Shown one piece after another: positions 21,185 to 28,730 of a stretch of DNA of 28,853 nucleotides. The DNA comes from a virus: IMG/VR virus record IMGVR_UViG_3300023116_000242, positions 1-28,853 of that record; one strand, given 5' to 3'. Positions within the stretch are counted from its first letter, which is position 1; the number at the start of each line of letters is the position of its first letter. The notes beneath the pieces were generated by a model that worked only from the letters and a program-made list of their open reading frames with translations, ran no database searches and was not told where the DNA came from. The position numbers and the translations under genes were made by a program.

Positions 21185-23359
21185 CTACCCCTGATGCAGC
21201 ACGGAACGAGACCTCGGAACATAAGCCACCTGGTAGCGCACCACATGGAAACGCGCCGAGCTGGTCAGCCGCCACTTAAACCAAGTCGAAGCCGGCGCCC
21301 CCACATCCCAGCGAATACGGGTAACGGTTGTGCCGAGGTAGGTATCCGCACCGATGGAGGCGACCCGGTCACCCGTCGCACCCGGAGCATACACCGCACC
21401 CTGGTTATCACCCCGGAAGCGACTCGAGACGGCGCCGGCTTGAGTACCCGCCGAGGTATACGTCTCGAGATAGTCGACCGCATACTCCATTGTAATCGGG
21501 GCATTCCCGACGGCGACGACGTCGACGAGGATATATCGCACGGACTTGTAGACGCTATCGTCGCCGAAGTCTTCCCACACGCTCACCCATTGACCGGACA
21601 CGCGTGCATTATTGGACACGGCCGACACCGTCCAGATGAGCTGGTCAGCAGTTGTCGCCGTAAAGCGCTCACCCTGCACACCGGACGCCGACCACACCTG
21701 AAGGCCCCGATTGTAAACCGTCGACACCGTCGGAGTATCAACCACCCGTTGAGTCTCCGGCGCCAGGAGGAACCGGCCGGACGGGAGTGTCGCCAGGGCA
21801 TTGAACAGGAAGGCGCCCGGATCACTCGGCGAAGTGAGCGCCGCCCGCACCGACCACGTATCCAGATCCACATGATAGACGAGGCCCCGGTCAGGAGTCG
21901 CCGACCCGTCCGAGCAGTAGTGGCACCACCATTCACGCTCCATTGGAGACCAGGCAGCGGAGGCCCGAGGGAGAGCCGACTCGTTAATCCGTCGCCCCTC
22001 TCGGCTGACTCGAGTATTCGGCGAGGATACGGTCATCGCCGACGGCGAGCCGGAGACCACCCGAGGCCCGTCCGCAGTCAGGAAGAACACCCCGACACCA
22101 GGCACCAGGGTTAGCGTATTCGTTGCAGTAGTCCCGACGTCACGCGACACCACCGAGACTCGGTACAAAATGCCGGCTTGATCAGGAACGACGGCGTCGA
22201 TTCCACGCTCACGGAAGACCAGCAAGACGCCGTAATAGGGAACGAGCCCGGTAATATCGCCAGCGTCGATATTGCCCAGCTCATAGAAGGCGAACGCGCC
22301 GAACTGTTCCGGAGCCCCCTCGTCGCTGTATATGAGACGCTGTTCATAGTCCGGACCACCGGCCAGCCAAATGCGACCGTCCCAGCTCGCACCATAGCGA
22401 AGCGTCGAAGGAATGGTCACCGACTCAGTAAGCGCCGGCGCCTCGGCGATAAGCGCACTATCCGGAGTTATGTCGAGGTAATCGGTACTACTGTTTTCAG
22501 GAATACGCGCCAAGAAGTAGAAGACCGCCTCACCCTGATTATCCAGCGCCTTTAGGTTTTTTGTCCGATAGATGCGCCGAGCCACCGTACCGGCCGGCCC
22601 TCTCGGTATCTCACGAAGGAGCACACCGTATCGCCCTTGCTCAGTTGTTTGAGTAAACGACCACGCCGCCGAGCTGGAGGAGGAAAGCGGAGATATCGAC
22701 CCGGTCTCGGTTTCCCATGCCACCCGGTACAAGTACCTATTGACTTCTGAACCATCCGTCGCCGCATCAGGATCGCCGAGCCCTCGAGGAGCGATGAGTC
22801 GAGCTGCAATCGAGCCCGCCTCGTTACGTGTCGCCACGGTGTTGAAGTACGACGGATCAGGAGGAAACACCAGCGCCGGCGCCGGCGAGCTGGAGAAGCC
22901 GAACGGAACGACCAGCTTATCCCCACGGAAGCGGAGCAACACCTCAGAGCCGAGGACAACCAGGTCAGACCCATGAGCGACGAACTGAGTACCGGGATCA
23001 GTAGACGACGGCACCAACCGCCCCGACTGGAGATACTGTTTTGCCGGCGCGTTGCTTGACGTACCCGCCGAGAGACCGTGCTCATAGAGCAGGAATCCCC
23101 CTTGCTCATAGAGGCAATACAGCTCGGCGCCATTCTGACGAGACCAGACCGCAAGCGAGTATATCGGCTGAAAGTCCAGCGACACCACTTGAGTAAACCC
23201 GGCCGGAGGGTTGTACGGCTCCCACCCCCGGTCACGTACCCACGCACCGCCTTCACGGTCGACCCTCATATTTACGATGAGAGACGCCGCGCCGGGATCG
23301 GCGACGTACCGCTCATCCATCCCACCGGCCAGCCGCTCTTGTAGCTTAATCGTCTGCAC
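21185..23359 (-). CDS. Large tail/nozzle or DNA-stabilisation protein, 724 aa
   Basis: Beta-rich, with many short strands ending in aromatic residues and repeated GxxxxFR/YRVSxV turns (LLRFRGDKLVVPFGFS, LLVFRERGIDAVV, YRVSVVSRDVGT, VGVFFLTADGPRVVSG). These suggest a propeller-like core, as in podovirus tail-tube or nozzle proteins that seal packaged DNA. It follows the adaptor gene. Two GTG starts compete. GTG 23365 overlaps the adaptor stop, but the GAGGGG ribosome site runs into it. GTG 23359 has the same site five bases upstream and is preferred. No enzyme motif is visible. Confidence 0.7.
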   Translation of the reverse strand: MQTIKLQERLAGGMDERYVADPGAASLIVNMRVDREGGAWVRDRGWEPYNPPAGFTQVVSLDFQPIYSLAVWSRQNGAELYCLYEQGGFLLYEHGLSAGTSSNAPAKQYLQSGRLVPSSTDPGTQFVAHGSDLVVLGSEVLLRFRGDKLVVPFGFSSSPAPALVFPPDPSYFNTVATRNEAGSIAARLIAPRGLGDPDAATDGSEVNRYLYRVAWETETGSISPLSSSSSAAWSFTQTTEQGRYGVLLREIPRGPAGTVARRIYRTKNLKALDNQGEAVFYFLARIPENSSTDYLDITPDSALIAEAPALTESVTIPSTLRYGASWDGRIWLAGGPDYEQRLIYSDEGAPEQFGAFAFYELGNIDAGDITGLVPYYGVLLVFRERGIDAVVPDQAGILYRVSVVSRDVGTTATNTLTLVPGVGVFFLTADGPRVVSGSPSAMTVSSPNTRVSREGRRINESALPRASAAWSPMEREWWCHYCSDGSATPDRGLVYHVDLDTWSVRAALTSPSDPGAFLFNALATLPSGRFLLAPETQRVVDTPTVSTVYNRGLQVWSASGVQGERFTATTADQLIWTVSAVSNNARVSGQWVSVWEDFGDDSVYKSVRYILVDVVAVGNAPITMEYAVDYLETYTSAGTQAGAVSSRFRGDNQGAVYAPGATGDRVASIGADTYLGTTVTRIRWDVGAPASTWFKWRLTSSARFHVVRYQVAYVPRSRSVLHQG

Positions 23360-23361
23360 GG

Positions 23362-24921
23362 TCACCCCTCATAGGTGAGGGTGAACTCGGTCGACCAGTA
23401 TTGCCGGTCACGATGTACGTTGAACTGCCCCATCTGCCACGCTGTATCGGTCTTAAACATTCGACGTTTGAACTGATCCACCGCTCGAGAATACCGTCCC
23501 TCATAGAGCTGAGCGAGCGCCTGGTTGTTCGACTTGAGGAAGACGTCAGCGAGCGCCCGGTCCACAATCACCTGATGAAAGGGCCAGGGCATTGACGGAG
23601 AGTCAGTGTCGTACACCAGCGGAGAAGGCTTTACCAAGTACCGCAGCTCGGCGCGCCGGAAGCGCCGCGCCGGACGGTCCCGATAGTTTACCGCCGTCAG
23701 CGGATCGGCCGCACTGTACTCCTGATCGGAGCCGTCCACCCGAGGCCAGGGACGGATACGTCGGATGCTCCCGTCATACTCGATATAGCGCTCATTCCCT
23801 GGATAAAGTCCAAGCACGAACTTAACAAGGAGTGACGACTCGGTATCGAGCGCACGAAGGGGAAGGTTCATCGTGGCATCTGTGCTGGTATTCAGCTCGG
23901 CGCCGGTAGTCACAGCCAGCCAGCGAGGAACGCCGAGGCGTTCGCCGGTTGCATGGTTGTAATTGGCATTGAACCAGAGCCGCTTTTTGAGTCCCTCGAG
24001 GGGCTCTGGTTGCCCCCGCGTTGCATAGCTCGGCGGACGGGCAGCAAAGGCGACCCCGTCGAACGTGACAAAAGAGACCGTCGCCGAATACGTCGCCGCC
24101 GGCGCAACGTCATCCGTCGGCACTTGAGTAACGACGGGCTCAGACAACGGCCCGAACGTACCCTCCGGCGACTCAAGACACCAACACAGCTCATAGTATC
24201 GACCCTGTACGAACGTGCCATCGGCCGGAGCTGCTACCTGGACCCATGCCACCGTGAGCACCTCGGCCGGAGGTATCACTCGAGGCGGGATCGGAAAGTA
24301 CATTTGAGCATACGAGTCGGTACGGTCCTCACGAAGTGAGGCCATCTCCTCCGGCCTATTCGCCACCGACCACATTTTTTGTCCGTTGGTCAGCGCCCCC
24401 GGCGCATCCGGTATCGGGGTATCTCGCTGACCCAGGTTGAGTATCTCGAGGCAATCGGCCGGGAGATTGTAGTATCGGTGTTTGATCTTCCAACCGGCGA
24501 ACCCGGTAATTGTCACCGGCGACGTCGGAGGCGAGCCGGTGACAGGATGACGGATCGGCTCGGTAGTGATTAACTCTTGCGTCGTGTTGACTTCCAGAAT
24601 TTCATAATCCCGGCCATGCAGCTCGATAATATTGCCGACCAATACAGAGCGCTGAGAGTCCAGCTCATAGACCGGCGCCGAGAATGAGACCAGCCGCTCA
24701 CCGTCTTTCGTGGTGACAGTCACCCCGCCGAGGCGAGAGCTGGTCAAGTCCGGATACAGGTCGAAGTACACCAGCTTCTGGGAGAACGGCCACACGGTCT
24801 CGTTCCATACGTGCCGATATGCCTCATTCAGCAGCTCGGTAATCTGATCCCGGTATCGGGTCTCGGTAGGGTCAAAGTCAGTTTTGTTGGCGACCCGTTC
24901 CCGCATTTGTTTAAGGTTCAA
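23362..24921 (-). CDS. Head-tail adaptor/connector protein, 519 aa
   Basis: The N-terminal 40 residues (MRERVANKTDFDP, QITELLNEAYRHVWNETVW) and the C-terminal helices (PWPFHQVIVDRALADVFLKSNNQALAQLYEGRY-like, about 450-485) resemble the helical core of podovirus adaptor (gp4/gp11-like) proteins. A long beta-rich insertion occupies the middle. It starts at TTG 24921: AGGGGGG lies six bases before it, whereas ATG 24906 has no ribosome site. It would sit under the portal and join it to the nozzle. It is larger than simple adaptors, so it may be a fusion with a tail domain. Confidence 0.65.
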   Translation of the reverse strand: MNLKQMRERVANKTDFDPTETRYRDQITELLNEAYRHVWNETVWPFSQKLVYFDLYPDLTSSRLGGVTVTTKDGERLVSFSAPVYELDSQRSVLVGNIIELHGRDYEILEVNTTQELITTEPIRHPVTGSPPTSPVTITGFAGWKIKHRYYNLPADCLEILNLGQRDTPIPDAPGALTNGQKMWSVANRPEEMASLREDRTDSYAQMYFPIPPRVIPPAEVLTVAWVQVAAPADGTFVQGRYYELCWCLESPEGTFGPLSEPVVTQVPTDDVAPAATYSATVSFVTFDGVAFAARPPSYATRGQPEPLEGLKKRLWFNANYNHATGERLGVPRWLAVTTGAELNTSTDATMNLPLRALDTESSLLVKFVLGLYPGNERYIEYDGSIRRIRPWPRVDGSDQEYSAADPLTAVNYRDRPARRFRRAELRYLVKPSPLVYDTDSPSMPWPFHQVIVDRALADVFLKSNNQALAQLYEGRYSRAVDQFKRRMFKTDTAWQMGQFNVHRDRQYWSTEFTLTYEG

Positions 24922-24953
24922 GTCGCCCCCCTACCGAGACACCTCGGCGATGT

Positions 24954-25412
24954 TCAGAACTGCTTGTAAACGATCATGTCCACAGTGCCGCCGGCTTCAG
25001 CCTCGAGCGTGACGCCGAAGGCGTTTGCCAGATCCCCGGTAGCAGCCAGCGCCACTGTACCGATTGCAGCTTTGGCAGCCGCGACCGGCACACCGGAAGC
25101 TGTACCCCCGGCGCACTTGACGTCTTCAGCGTAGCCAGCGATCACGCAGGGTACCAGGTCGCCGGAGGCCGCAGCCTTGAGCGCCACGCCGACGGCCAGA
25201 GGGTTGCCCGTTGCGACAATCGCCGAGGCCGTCACATAGAGCGCACGCTCGGCGCCGGTCTTCGTGGTATCCCACCCGACCACATCACCGGCTGCAATCG
25301 TGCCGCCGGCGAGGAAGGTTTCCACCTGGCGTCGGTGCATCTCGGCGCCGCCGAGAGCTGTACCGTCGGCATCGGTCGAGTCGAGGTACTGAATAATATC
25401 GTCTGTTGCCAT
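24954..25412 (-). CDS. Putative capsid decoration protein, 152 aa
   Basis: Ala/Gly/Val-rich beta sequence with a pattern seen in DUF2190-like capsid-associated proteins: GDVVGWDTTKTGAE (about 42-55), LAVGVALKAAASGDLVPCVI (about 72-91), then VPVAAAKAAIG. It lies immediately after the major capsid gene, the usual place for decoration or stabilising proteins. ATG 25412 follows GGGGG. The fold assignment is from pattern recall; a head fibre base is an alternative. Confidence 0.65.
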   Translation of the reverse strand: MATDDIIQYLDSTDADGTALGGAEMHRRQVETFLAGGTIAAGDVVGWDTTKTGAERALYVTASAIVATGNPLAVGVALKAAASGDLVPCVIAGYAEDVKCAGGTASGVPVAAAKAAIGTVALAATGDLANAFGVTLEAEAGGTVDMIVYKQF

Positions 25413-25426
25413 TGTAGCCCCCAGCC

Positions 25427-26440
25427 TCAGAAGGTGTCAGCGTTGACCAGAACACCTTGCCCGCCGAGATGACGCGCCGTGAGCTGGCATTTGTGGTAAA
25501 TGTGAGCCACCCGAGCCTGGTTGCCCTGACCCATAACGAAGTCACCGGTAGCGTAGTCGGCATCCGAATGGATAACGAGCTTGATACCGGAGAAGTTAAG
25601 GAAGTAGGCCGAGAACTCAGAGACACCGACACCGCCGTTAATCGGCATGTCGCTGTCCTGCTCCACCATCGCCCCGGCGAAGGCCAGCGCCATGCGTCCA
25701 GCGTCGAGGGTTTTTTCGTCGATGTACCGCTCCTGAGCCTGGAGCTTCTTTTTGTAGTTGTTCATGAGCGCCAGAGACGCAATCACGACATTGACCTCAC
25801 CGACCGGCGCGACGTTGTTTGCCGCGATGTAGAGGTCATTCATAGCGCCGAGACCATTGGTCCCGAAGGCGCCCGCCGCCGTTGCGCGCTGGTTCTGCCA
25901 GCCTCGAGTGTTCTGGTACGTCAGCTTACTGACGCCGCCGACCACGTTGGTTTGTGCCCCAGCATCCAGGTTCTCGAGAAAACCAGTCGTGCTGGCTACG
26001 CCGTTGAGCGTGCCGAGGTTGAGGAGCACCGTCGAGTTACCCGCAAGAATCTGCTTATTGGTCTCTCGGCGAAGGATACCGAACACGTTCTGCGTACGTG
26101 CCTCGAGGATGCGAACGATAGCGCGCTCCCCTCGGTTTTCCAGCTCCTCCTTGTGAGTGATGACGACCGGCGCCGAGAAGTCGGTCCAGATGTAGTCAGC
26201 ACCCCGGAGCGCATCCCGTACGGCGATGTTGGTCGGCTCATATCCGGTCGGGTATTCGGTGATGGAACTGTGTTCCACGATGTTGAGGGGCTGAGTGACC
26301 TTCGTACCGCCGTCCTCATACTCAATACCGTTGAACTGTTTTGCCGCAGCGAGGAACGCTGTTTTCTTGTAGAGCTGGTCGACGTACTCATCCCGAATCG
26401 CGCGGAGAGTCGTCGACAGCAAATCGTTTGTAATTGCCAC
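25427..26440 (-). CDS. Major capsid protein, 337 aa
   Basis: This is the main shell protein, probably of HK97 fold. The evidence is its length (337 aa), its order (scaffold, two small genes, this, decoration), and features usual in such proteins. The N-terminal helix TTLRAIRDEYVDQLYKKTAF (about 10-29) is followed by an extended loop with FSAPVVITHKEELENRG (about 88-104), a helical spine with RILEARTQNVFGILRRETNK (about 109-128), and a C-terminal beta region (FVMGQGNQARVAHIYHK). It starts at GTG 26440 behind GAGG. No protease gene or cleavage site is evident. The bases around its stop recur just before its start. Confidence 0.85.
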   Translation of the reverse strand: MAITNDLLSTTLRAIRDEYVDQLYKKTAFLAAAKQFNGIEYEDGGTKVTQPLNIVEHSSITEYPTGYEPTNIAVRDALRGADYIWTDFSAPVVITHKEELENRGERAIVRILEARTQNVFGILRRETNKQILAGNSTVLLNLGTLNGVASTTGFLENLDAGAQTNVVGGVSKLTYQNTRGWQNQRATAAGAFGTNGLGAMNDLYIAANNVAPVGEVNVVIASLALMNNYKKKLQAQERYIDEKTLDAGRMALAFAGAMVEQDSDMPINGGVGVSEFSAYFLNFSGIKLVIHSDADYATGDFVMGQGNQARVAHIYHKCQLTARHLGGQGVLVNADTF

Positions 26441-26553
26441 GATGAGACCTCAGAAGGTGTCAGGGTTGTCGGTATTCGGAAGAGCCGAGTCGAGGATATC
26501 GGTAGTCCGTACGGAGTCGATAGTCGGAGTCTATCGGAGAAGCGCCGGCGCGT
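26441..26553 (-). promoter_or_regulatory. Leader ahead of the major capsid gene
   Basis: This 113-bp gap is one of the longest in the late block. It contains a 10-bp palindrome TCCGTACGGA (26506-26515), the repeated stop block at 26449-26464, and a 26-codon open stretch ending in NPDTF without a start codon. I see no convincing promoter. It may set the higher capsid expression level or be a scar of recombination. Confidence 0.35.
26449..26464 (-). repeat. 16-bp repeat of the capsid gene end
   Basis: CCTCAGAAGGTGTCAG occurs here and across the capsid gene stop near 25431-25446. It encodes ADTF-stop in the capsid and NPDTF-stop here. A shorter form, CCTCAGAAGGT, lies at the stop of the 232-aa gene near 19720. 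On the minus strand the block carries a stop codon and the GAGG ribosome site of the next gene. Confidence 0.7.
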
Positions 26554-26895
26554 CTATCCTTTCTTAAGCGGAGCAGCTCGGCGCCCCGCCTTCTTAGCGG
26601 CTTGACCTCGGCGACGTTCACCAGGTGTCAGCTCGGCGACCGTCTTAGGGGTCTGCTTAGATACTCGGCGCGACGGCCGGCAGTAGGTACTGGAGCGCTT
26701 GACGGAGCCGCACGGCTTACCCGTCCGGACGTCGACCCATTTTTCCTTAGACCATCGCCGAAGCGCAGCACCCGAGGACGACTTCCTCACGGCGCCGGAC
26801 TGCTTCCGACATTTGGCGATAGCCTGAGAAGCCCGCGCCGAGGGGAACTTCTTATACTTCCTCTTTACCTTTTTGTAACAAGCGTCTTTGGGCAT
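26554..26895 (-). CDS. Lys/Arg/Cys-rich DUF5872-like protein, 113 aa
   Basis: Strongly basic, with spaced Cys residues and the pattern WSKEKWVDVRTGKPCG (about 48-63) followed by YCRPSRRVSKQTPKT (about 71-85). I recall this signature from small virus proteins (DUF5872-like) in phages and in large eukaryotic viruses. The C-terminal third is almost all basic and Ala (RRGQAAKKAGRRAAPLKKG). It starts one base after the TAA of its neighbour, without a clear ribosome site, so it is coupled. Its role is unknown. Binding of packaged nucleic acid or a redox/metal function in the virion are possible from charge and Cys content. Confidence 0.7.
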   Translation of the reverse strand: MPKDACYKKVKRKYKKFPSARASQAIAKCRKQSGAVRKSSSGAALRRWSKEKWVDVRTGKPCGSVKRSSTYCRPSRRVSKQTPKTVAELTPGERRRGQAAKKAGRRAAPLKKG

Positions 26896-26896
26896 C

Positions 26897-27133
26897 TTAT
26901 CGCCGCGACCGTTCGCCGGAGCACCGCCACCGCTTACGGCTAAGACGAAGCGGACTGTTCGGATTTTTTGCCGCCGAGGGGAACTTCTTCATCTGAGCAG
27001 CCGAGCGAGCGCAATAGGCATCACCTTTCTTAGTACCCGGCTTGACCTCGGCGCCGGCAGCACCGTACCGAACTGTACGGCGCCGGCCCGTCTTAGGATC
27101 GGTGTACACTTTCTTCCGTGCTTTCTTAGGCAT
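26897..27133 (-). CDS. Lys/Arg-rich small protein related to virus basic proteins, 78 aa
   Basis: Start ATG 27133 is fixed by AGGAGG eight bases before it; the longer open frame to 27358 is ignored because another gene fills that space. It has a basic N-terminus (MPKKARKKVYTDPKTGRRR), then KPGTKKGDAYCARSA (about 30-44) and NSPLRLSRKRWRC (about 57-69). This GDAYCARS ... LSRKRW pair occurs in small proteins of phages and giant viruses. It is probably a partner of the following 113-aa basic protein. The function is not known; it lies between scaffold and capsid genes, so a head-interior location is plausible. Confidence 0.72.
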   Translation of the reverse strand: MPKKARKKVYTDPKTGRRRTVRYGAAGAEVKPGTKKGDAYCARSAAQMKKFPSAAKNPNSPLRLSRKRWRCSGERSRR

Positions 27134-27141
27134 CCTTCCTC

Positions 27142-27210
27142 CTAAAAGACGACGCACCGACGAAGCAGTCCACAAGGAGCAAAGGGCACCGCATCGCCGG
27201 ACGTCGTCAT
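27142..27210 (-). CDS. Possible 22-aa peptide
   Basis: ATG 27210 overlaps the stop of the 54-aa gene by ATGA, and the frame ends at TAG 27142, inside the AGGAGG site of the next gene. The reading is short (contains DAVPFAPCGLLRRC). Its tight fit between two genes is suggestive. It may serve only to carry ribosomes to the next start. Confidence 0.35.
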   Translation of the reverse strand: MTTSGDAVPFAPCGLLRRCVVF

Positions 27211-27371
27211 CCTCGGCGCGCCTCCGGACCACGCCCTCGGCGATGAGTCGCAGGTATAGTGACGTCATGTACCCAATCCGCCCACCAGTCAGACCCGAAC
27301 AGGTACAGCAGCTCGGCGAGGGGATGAGCCACCAGGTTGTGTACGGTCCAGAGGTCAAGACGCCGGATCAT
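27207..27371 (-). CDS. Small conserved phage protein (HNLVAHPL type), 54 aa
   Basis: Too short for common length cut-offs but well supported. ATG 27371 overlaps the scaffold stop by ATGA, and TGA 27209-27207 overlaps the next ATG the same way. Residues 11-21 (HNLVAHPLAEL) and WADWVHDVTIP (about 30-40) match a small protein I know from many phages, in which H-N-x-x-A-H-P-L is followed by W-x-H-D-x-T-x-P. The centre is hydrophobic (LAELLYLFG), perhaps membrane-associated. The function of that family is unknown. The tail is basic (THRRGRGPEARRG). Confidence 0.72.
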   Translation of the reverse strand: MIRRLDLWTVHNLVAHPLAELLYLFGSDWWADWVHDVTIPATHRRGRGPEARRG

Positions 27372-28201
27372 CCGTTACCCCTATCTTGTTGCGCCTTAGC
27401 ATCGAGATAGGCGTCCCACGCCGACCGAGGACGGGCAGCTCGGCGCGTTGCACCGTTGACCCGACGGCCTGTACTGGTCTGTTGCCGCAGCTCATCAGCC
27501 CGACGGCGCCGCTCACGCTCGGCGCGCTCAGCCTCGAGCGCCGAGCGCCGTGCACCGAGCTGCCCACGCGCCGCCCAGTACGCGGTCTCGAGCCTCATAT
27601 CCGGATTGCTCTTGAGCATATCGACAATGCTTGACTTTAGCTCGGAGTCTTCCACCATATCGGGATGGTCTCGCTTGAAGGCATCCAGCTCGGACCGGCG
27701 CTGTTGTGCCGCCAGGTCCTCTTGCAGAGGTTGCATGAGCTTGGCAACCATCGACGCCGCACGTTGTTCCACCAGTGCAGATAGCCCCTCTTGAGACCAG
27801 GGATCGAAGCCCTCGGCGGAAGTAGGGTCAGCCTCGGCGCGCTCGGCGATAGCTTTAGCGGCATCGCTATTCGCAAACACAGAACGCTGACGCTGGAACT
27901 CGGCGCGCTCAGCCTCGAGAGACCGGCGCAGCTCGGCCAGCTCTTGAGTCTTGCGAGTGAACGCCGCCCGCATATTCCCCATGAGGCGCCGCCCGTCCTC
28001 CGGAATACGAGCCAGTATGTCTTGATATGCCGGCAGTCCGGAGTGTTCAGCGTTGAGGAGGGGATCGTCAACCTCGGCGCCGAGCAGGTCATCTATAGAC
28101 GGCCCCGCCTCGGCGACGGTCTCTTCCTCGGCGACGGTCTCGGCGACGGCCCCTTCCTCGGCGACGGTCTCGGCGACGGCCTCCGGCGTATCGTGTTCCA
28201 T
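27368..28201 (-). CDS. Capsid scaffolding protein, 277 aa
   Basis: Acidic N-terminus made of AETVAEE repeats (about 9-32), then a long charged helical region (AFTRKTQELAELRRSLEAERAEF-type, about 85-110), a second helix rich in Glu/Arg, and a basic C-terminus (GRRVNGATRRAARPRSAWDAY) suited to bind capsid protein. This is the usual make-up of podovirus scaffolds, which guide shell assembly and then leave. It lies two to three genes before the major capsid gene. ATG 28201 follows AAGGAGC. The gene overlaps the 54-aa gene by ATGA. The 5' end is a DNA tandem repeat of CTCGGCGACGGTCT-like units. Confidence 0.8.
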   Translation of the reverse strand: MEHDTPEAVAETVAEEGAVAETVAEEETVAEAGPSIDDLLGAEVDDPLLNAEHSGLPAYQDILARIPEDGRRLMGNMRAAFTRKTQELAELRRSLEAERAEFQRQRSVFANSDAAKAIAERAEADPTSAEGFDPWSQEGLSALVEQRAASMVAKLMQPLQEDLAAQQRRSELDAFKRDHPDMVEDSELKSSIVDMLKSNPDMRLETAYWAARGQLGARRSALEAERAERERRRRADELRQQTSTGRRVNGATRRAARPRSAWDAYLDAKAQQDRGNG

Positions 28202-28223
28202 GTGTGCTCCTTGCTTGTCAGTG

Positions 28224-28730
28224 TCACATACGCGCCATGAACAGCGCCTCGGCGCCGTCCTCTTCCTCGGCTGGTTTGCTCGCCATCATCTCGGCGCGCT
28301 CCTCTTCCTCTTCCTCGATTTCTTCCTCCAACCAGCGCCGGAAGCCCCGGTCGGATGCAGCTCGGCGAATCTTGCCGGCCAGATAGGTAAGGTCCTCATC
28401 TCGGCGGATGGTCTCGAGGTCGCACTCCATCTCGGCAGAGAGGATGGAATCGTCGACGGCGTCGTTTATCGCGTCGACCACATACAACAGCTTCCGAGTC
28501 AGATCCGGACCGAGGCGCCCTTCCTCGAGCAGCTCTCCTTGTACCTTGCCAGCATCGCCGACCAGGTCGAAGTGAGGGAGCATCGCCTCGAGCGCAGAGA
28601 CCAAGCGTTTAGCTCCTGTTTCTGAGAAGTCACCCTCGAGCCGCTGAGAATCGAGGAAGGCGACGTCGACTTCCTCGGCGCGCTTGATGGCATCGCCGAG
28701 CATAGCCTCGGCCTGTACTGGGGTCTGCAT
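28224..28730 (-). CDS. Acidic-tailed virion-module protein, 168 aa
   Basis: ATG 28730 is preferred over the open frame to 28760 because AGAGGTG precedes it. The protein is helical, with an unbroken acidic stretch near the end (EEEIEEEEEERAEMM) and MASKPAEEEDGAEALFMARM as the tail. There are no Cys residues or enzyme motifs. It stands between the zinc-ribbon and scaffold genes, so it is probably a head-assembly factor or minor virion protein. The family is not recognised. A second copy of the first 96 codons at the left window edge has identical protein sequence. Confidence 0.75.
   Translation of the reverse strand: MQTPVQAEAMLGDAIKRAEEVDVAFLDSQRLEGDFSETGAKRLVSALEAMLPHFDLVGDAGKVQGELLEEGRLGPDLTRKLLYVVDAINDAVDDSILSAEMECDLETIRRDEDLTYLAGKIRRAASDRGFRRWLEEEIEEEEEERAEMMASKPAEEEDGAEALFMARM

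Noticed and set aside
26897-27358. A 153-aa version of the small basic protein
   Set aside because: Its first half overlaps the 54-aa gene in another frame, and AGGAGG points to ATG 27133.
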